This document shows, piece after piece, positions 60,345 to 64,000 of a DNA stretch of 64,000 bases. A program made the translations under genes and the position numbers. The DNA is from Symsagittifera roscoffensis (Eukaryota > Xenacoelomorpha > Acoela > Convolutidae): contig NC_087067.1 of NCBI RefSeq assembly GCF_963678635.1, forward strand, positions 4,103,072 through 4,167,071, written 5' to 3'. The notes beneath the pieces are model-generated. The model saw nothing but the letters and a program-made list of their open reading frames with translations. It was not told where the DNA came from and searched no databases. Each line of letters begins with the position of its first letter. Position 1 is the first letter of the stretch.

Positions 60345-61865
60345 TCACTTTTGCCGAATGATCTTTATACATTCTCCCAACACAGGAGTGGGGATACGAT
60401 CCACCACGAACCTGACAAAGCAAAGGGCATCCTTTCGCTTAGCCCATGCTATCGCTGAATCGTCTTTTGAGATCAATGCTCGCAGAGCTTCCAACAATTC
60501 TAGCTCCTGTTCTCGTGATCTCGAGTCATTACTGGCTTCATACTCCGCCTTCTTGATGCCCATCAAGCACCAAGCCAGTCGTACTTGTAGATCAGTTCTC
60601 GTGCATGGATGAGCTAGGTATGCTGCCACCGTCGCAGGTGCATGCATCGTCTCATCGAAGTATTTCTGGAGGGGCGCCCTCCAAGAAACCTCTAGCAGTT
60701 TTTCCAATCCAACTTCGTTCGCTTCCGATGACATTACCGTGCCATACTCTTTTCGATTGAAATTAGAGTTCTCCGTAAGCCCTTTCAGATTTTCTTGCAT
60801 GGCTCGCTTCTCGCTCCAAGCCATCAGGTGCCCTCTCGCGGAGTTCCTCGCTTTCAACATCTCCACATAACCCCCTGCCGGATCTCCCATGTGGACCGAT
60901 TCCGGCACAGTTATTCGACTGTACTCGACCACGTCGAGTTGTCCTTCCAGTTTCAACTTGGCCATGTTGATTCGCGAGGGCCTATAATCTTCAAGTCCTC
61001 TCGATCCACATTGACTGATGATTTCCATTTCTAGCTTAGTGTCTGCCAGGGTTCGCGCCGTCTTCTTCGATCTCGTGGCGGTTATGGTCAGACCTGCCAA
61101 GAGCATAGGGGGTATCAGATTCTCTTTTTCTCCCCCTGTCAGCGTTGCGCTATCTCCTTGCCCGCTCTCGCCTGAACGACCTGCGCTCGTTAAAGAGGTC
61201 ACCACTGCGCTGGCTCTCGACTTCACCACTCTCGGGTTCATGGCTCGACTTCCTGTTTTCCCTTTTAGTCGCTTCAGCCCTTTCCTGGCTCGTCTGACAG
61301 GTAATTTCTTTGCAACATGCTGATCATCGGCACTGTCTTCTGTTACTGACTCGGTCAGAACATCCGACTCCATGGAGCTCACTATTTTCTCCAGGACCTC
61401 ACGCATGATGGGTTGATTCAATCCCACCTTCATTATGGACTGTGTCCCATATCGTCGTATCACGTCCCACGATTTTTCCATGAAGTTCACTCGGCTCCAG
61501 GTTGCTCCTGTCTTGCCTTCCAGCTCCATTTGATATCTTTCCCATTCCTCTTCTGGTGACGTACTGAGGAACGATATCTTCATCGACTCTTCGATTTTCC
61601 TCCTCCTCGGTGATTCATGAAGCAGTTTCTGCGGATCCCTGCTTCGGCACTCTCTAGCCTGGCTTATTGGGTCCATCGGAGATAGATCGGCCGACGCCTC
61701 CTTTGTAGGAGACATGAAGGACGATGGTGCCATCAGCAATAAACTCCCATCGACTTCCCCATCGTCGTCTTCACTGAACCGGTATTCTAGCAAGTCCCTT
61801 TCCAACGCTCCTAGATCGGTGGGCATCAAATCGCTGCGCCGGTTGGACTGGTAAGGGCATCTCAC
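60345..61865 (-). CDS. Unknown giant protein, middle part, second element (506 aa)
   Basis: Corresponds to residues about 550-1105 of the first element's 1617-aa ORF: an acidic start, a conserved EEEWERYQMELEG...SWDVIRRYG block, a basic middle, and WRAPLQKYFDETMHAP, LAWCLMGIKK and AWAKRKDALCFVRF. It overlaps the N-terminal ORF (62187-61771) in another frame, which is where sequence present in the first element is missing. In-frame TGA at the end, then the 732-aa ORF continues the same protein. Confidence 0.75.
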   Translation of the reverse strand: MRCPYQSNRRSDLMPTDLGALERDLLEYRFSEDDDGEVDGSLLLMAPSSFMSPTKEASADLSPMDPISQARECRSRDPQKLLHESPRRRKIEESMKISFLSTSPEEEWERYQMELEGKTGATWSRVNFMEKSWDVIRRYGTQSIMKVGLNQPIMREVLEKIVSSMESDVLTESVTEDSADDQHVAKKLPVRRARKGLKRLKGKTGSRAMNPRVVKSRASAVVTSLTSAGRSGESGQGDSATLTGGEKENLIPPMLLAGLTITATRSKKTARTLADTKLEMEIISQCGSRGLEDYRPSRINMAKLKLEGQLDVVEYSRITVPESVHMGDPAGGYVEMLKARNSARGHLMAWSEKRAMQENLKGLTENSNFNRKEYGTVMSSEANEVGLEKLLEVSWRAPLQKYFDETMHAPATVAAYLAHPCTRTDLQVRLAWCLMGIKKAEYEASNDSRSREQELELLEALRALISKDDSAIAWAKRKDALCFVRFVVDRIPTPVLGECIKIIRQK

Positions 61866-62187
61866 CTAGCCGGTGGTCCCTCTGCTCACCTAGTCCTGGC
61901 TCACGAGCCAGGTCGTGGCCAGACCTTTCTCCACGCCTCCATCTCATCAATCGGTTTCGGCCTCTCTCGGCGGTCCCGGACTCACCGAAGGCCAACATCA
62001 ACACGACTTCCGTAGGGCGATTCCCTCGACCCTTTCGTCCTAGTGCATTAAGGAGCGCGACCACAAACATCGCCAACCCCGGGTCTTCTCGTGTGAAATC
62101 ACAATCGATCAGCCGCTGATAGATCTCGTCTAGAGTCGCTCCTAGACTCGCTGAGAGGAATTCCATGAGTTCGTTCGTGTCACCCAT
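61771..62187 (-). CDS. N-terminus of the SGNH-ORF equivalent, second element (138 aa)
   Basis: Matches residues 1-130 of the 765-aa SGNH ORF (LDEIYQRLIDCDFT, TEVVLMLAFGESG, LAREPGLGEQ, GEMPLPVQP). The coiled coil, both SGNH domains and the start of the giant protein are absent; after about residue 120 the sequence runs into the 506-aa ORF in another frame. Either a deletion of about 4.6 kb or an ancestral form without these domains. Confidence 0.75.
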   Translation of the reverse strand: MGDTNELMEFLSASLGATLDEIYQRLIDCDFTREDPGLAMFVVALLNALGRKGRGNRPTEVVLMLAFGESGTAERGRNRLMRWRRGERSGHDLAREPGLGEQRDHRLGEMPLPVQPAQRFDAHRSRSVGKGLARIPVQ

Positions 62188-62650
62188 TTCTTATCGTGTT
62201 GATTCTTGCTGTCGTGTAGTGTCTTCTTGTGTCGTTTCGATTCAATGGATTCAATAAACAATTTCTGATCAATCAAGATCTAAAAAACAAGTCGCGACTT
62301 AGAACCATCATTTTTGGATACAACATCAATCAATTCTTTAAAACTCTCCATTGAAATTCTTTTTTCAATTCTGATTTAAAATTTTAGCACCAAGGTGGAT
62401 CGTCCACCTTGCCTTTGTCAAAGTAGCACGAATGTGCGCTGTCACCTTGATGACCTGGAGTGCCCCAGGTCTTTTATGACACAAACATAAAACCTATCAT
62501 AACAATAGCATAACATAGACACATAAACATCACACACCTATACTATCACATAAAAACATAATCCCTAATAAAAACTTAATCCTAATCTAAACTTAATCCT
62601 AATCACTGTCAAGTAACTTAATAAAAACCACTTATCGCCGAGCGCAATTC
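62188..62650 (-). other. Intercistronic region of the second element
   Basis: In element orientation, CTTGTTTTTTAG then ATCTTG (AG at 62281-62280) forms a splice-acceptor-like site about 93 bases before the downstream start codon, comparable to the site at 46030 in the first element. An A- and CAT-rich stretch (62480-62600) precedes it. Confidence 0.45.
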
Positions 62651-63646
62651 TTAGCTTATACTCAGATAGTATTTTTTATGTAAGTAAACTTCTATGTCAG
62701 TCTCTGAAAATATCACATGCACAAGAGCGTACAACTCTCTAGGGTGTAGCTTCCCTCTATTGGGATCATAAACTGGTAACGAGAGAGAGGTCACACCTCT
62801 CTCAACCAGGAAATCCCTGAGTCGAGTCAAGGCCAATACCAAGCTCTCCGGATTCACGTGTTGCCTATCAGTAGCTTTCGTAACCAAAAAACACAAATAT
62901 TTCCCTGGTACCTGTGATGCAACAGGGGGCAACGCTATCATTCCTCCTACACCAGGCCTCTGTTTCCACAAAAACTCTATATTCTTGTACTCTCTTTTAA
63001 AGTCAGCTGCTAGTGCTGTTTTGAAGCTCACATCCGCCGTTATCGCTATGGCGCACGTGCGTTCCGTGAGTATGAAATCGCTGTCCGTTATGACGATATT
63101 GTTCGAATAGTGGTTCGGTAGATCAAAATACGATTCAAAGATTCGTCCAAAAGGTGGTTTCTTAGCATTCTCGCCCTCTGTCTCTAGTTCTCCGGTTTCT
63201 CTTGCCGATTTCAATTTTTTTATCATGAGGTTTTCGGTGTGGGTGAGTCCTACCCCCACTCCCCGGACAAAAATATTCATCGACGTCCCCGTCGATCGCC
63301 CAAAGTCTAGGAGACCGAGGTTGGATTGTGGAACACGTAGAGGACCATCTGGGGCGACCCAGTTGGACTCGGTATTGTCATGACTGATGTATTTGACGCC
63401 GTCTCTATCGACGTCCTGAATCGTCAGGATCGTCTCTTTTGGATCTGTCGGCAGATCATGGAGCCATTCGAGCACGCGCAAGTTTGTTAGTTCTTGCTCA
63501 TGAGTCTGTTCCGTTTCTGGTTCGAACTCCACTTCCGGTTCTGACCGATCGTCGATCCAATCTTGATCCATATCGTTCACAAGGTCGATTTCTTCTAGCA
63601 TCGCCACCTCGTCCAGTCCCACCAGCGAGTCTATGACATCACTCAC
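62651..63646 (-). CDS. Macro-like domain ORF, second element (331 aa)
   Basis: Equivalent to residues about 385-698 of the first element's integrase ORF. Acidic linker, then LTNLRVLEWLHDL, TGTSMNIFVRGVGVGLTH over the conserved DNA module, and the macro-like domain (SDFILTERTCAIAITADV, GVGGM, GKYLCFLVTK, LPVYDPNRGKL, VYLHKKYYLSIS). The first codon listed is GTG; the frame joins the upstream 109-codon ORF only through a frameshift, probably a mutation, since the first element is continuous here. Confidence 0.8.
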   Translation of the reverse strand: MSDVIDSLVGLDEVAMLEEIDLVNDMDQDWIDDRSEPEVEFEPETEQTHEQELTNLRVLEWLHDLPTDPKETILTIQDVDRDGVKYISHDNTESNWVAPDGPLRVPQSNLGLLDFGRSTGTSMNIFVRGVGVGLTHTENLMIKKLKSARETGELETEGENAKKPPFGRIFESYFDLPNHYSNNIVITDSDFILTERTCAIAITADVSFKTALAADFKREYKNIEFLWKQRPGVGGMIALPPVASQVPGKYLCFLVTKATDRQHVNPESLVLALTRLRDFLVERGVTSLSLPVYDPNRGKLHPRELYALVHVIFSETDIEVYLHKKYYLSIS

Positions 63647-63968
63647 TAACTACTATCCTGTCTACAACGAAGTCCTCGCCATACGGATTGTATTTCTTCT
63701 GGTTTTTTCCTCTCTTGCTTTGGCGTGTTTCCATAGTGAGAGGAAAGTCAGGCTTTATTCCTTTGTCAATTTCGGTTTGTTCCGGGCAATCCCAGTCTTC
63801 TTCGGCATAGGGTAGAGTTTCATCGTCCACCTCTACTCGCTCAGTCAACTCGAGATCCAGTGGTAGATCGCAATCGTCCACCACCTCATTCCCGTCGTTC
63901 TTGTCGCGAGTACCCCTTTCATTCACTTCACAAGCAGGATCCACTATTAAATAATCTCCCTCTTGCAT
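63639..63968 (-). CDS. Integrase ORF linker, second element (partial)
   Basis: Matches residues about 273-380 of the first element's integrase ORF (DPACEVNERGTRDKNDGNE, then a YNPYGEDFVVDRI block). Continues beyond the window end, where the integrase core should be. Ends with TGA at 63639, overlapping the next frame by eight bases. Confidence 0.75.
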   Translation of the reverse strand: MQEGDYLIVDPACEVNERGTRDKNDGNEVVDDCDLPLDLELTERVEVDDETLPYAEEDWDCPEQTEIDKGIKPDFPLTMETRQSKRGKNQKKYNPYGEDFVVDRIVVSE

Positions 63969-64000
63969 GTCCGCTGGGATGCACCAATCCTCTGCCGAGG

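Larger units (their letters stand above)
56484..63968 (-). mobile_element. Second giant-type Ty3 element, minus strand, runs past the window
   Basis: Read from 63968 to 56484: C-terminal part of integrase ORF plus macro-like domain, non-coding gap, ORF4-like N-terminus, unknown giant protein, 3' non-coding region, polypurine tract, LTR. Order and proteins match the plus-strand giant element, with roughly 40-60% protein identity by eye in the conserved parts. It lacks the SGNH domains and the first third of the giant protein (about 4.6 kb by comparison). Its gag and RT would lie beyond position 64000. It inserted into the same inverted LTR, 56 bp from the first element. Confidence 0.88.

Overview
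The window looks like repeat-dominated, gene-poor intergenic DNA from an invertebrate animal. I recognise no ordinary single-copy host gene, rRNA or tRNA. The evidence for an animal is Tc1-type miniature elements with CAGTGCTG ends at TA targets, LINEs with a restriction-like endonuclease, Ty3 and probable BEL/Pao LTR elements, and AT-rich intergenic sequence. A TTTTCAG-type splice acceptor in one element would suit a nematode, but I cannot fix the phylum.

Left part (1-32.4 kb): AT-rich sequence packed with decayed repeats. In order: two abutting 732-bp Tc1-type foldback MITEs (835-2300); two other foldback elements (2425-2768 and 3189-3490); a 1.2-kb tandem duplication (4438-6875); a decayed LTR element, probably BEL/Pao (8418-11540); a poly-C/poly-G hairpin (12325-12371); two about 92% similar (by eye) relics of one Ty3-type element (12866-18393 and 18917-24174) with a LINE fragment between them; a pyrimidine-rich tract and a degenerate satellite (24.2-25.9 kb); and two tail-to-tail relics of RLE-type LINEs (26130-29560 plus strand, 31700-29600 minus strand). 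The plus-strand LINE carries a truncated SGNH esterase and a zinc finger.

Right part (32.4-64 kb): the main feature is a nearly intact giant Ty3/gypsy-like LTR retrotransposon at 33380-56427, 23,048 bp long, with about 99% identical LTRs of 905 and 901 bp. Order: LTR; 2.6-kb leader with two tandem-repeat arrays; Gag-protease (1098 aa); RT-RNase H-integrase N-terminus (1133 aa); integrase core joined to a C-terminal macro-like domain (698 aa, overlapping the previous frame by ATGA); a 0.5-kb gap with a splice-acceptor-like site; an SGNH hydrolase ORF (765 aa); a second degenerate SGNH-like ORF; a very large ORF of unknown function (1617 aa plus a 230-codon continuation after an in-frame TGA); polypurine tract; LTR. 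The element sits inside a minus-strand copy of its own LTR.

A second, related element lies on the minus strand from 56484 past the window end. It has a divergent LTR with the same terminal bases and hairpin. It keeps the macro-like domain and the C-terminal half of the unknown giant protein, but lacks both SGNH domains. Comparing the two elements shows which parts are conserved: the macro-like domain, the unknown protein, and a DNA module (short hairpin, about 10 nt, then TCCGGGGAGT). That module is present at both 3' polypurine tracts and again inside the integrase/macro ORF of both elements, so it is a candidate central polypurine tract.

As a system, gag-pro-pol would supply particles, reverse transcription and integration. 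The downstream block (SGNH esterase, degenerate SGNH, unknown giant protein) looks like a second expression unit, possibly made from a spliced or trans-spliced RNA. Its role is unknown.
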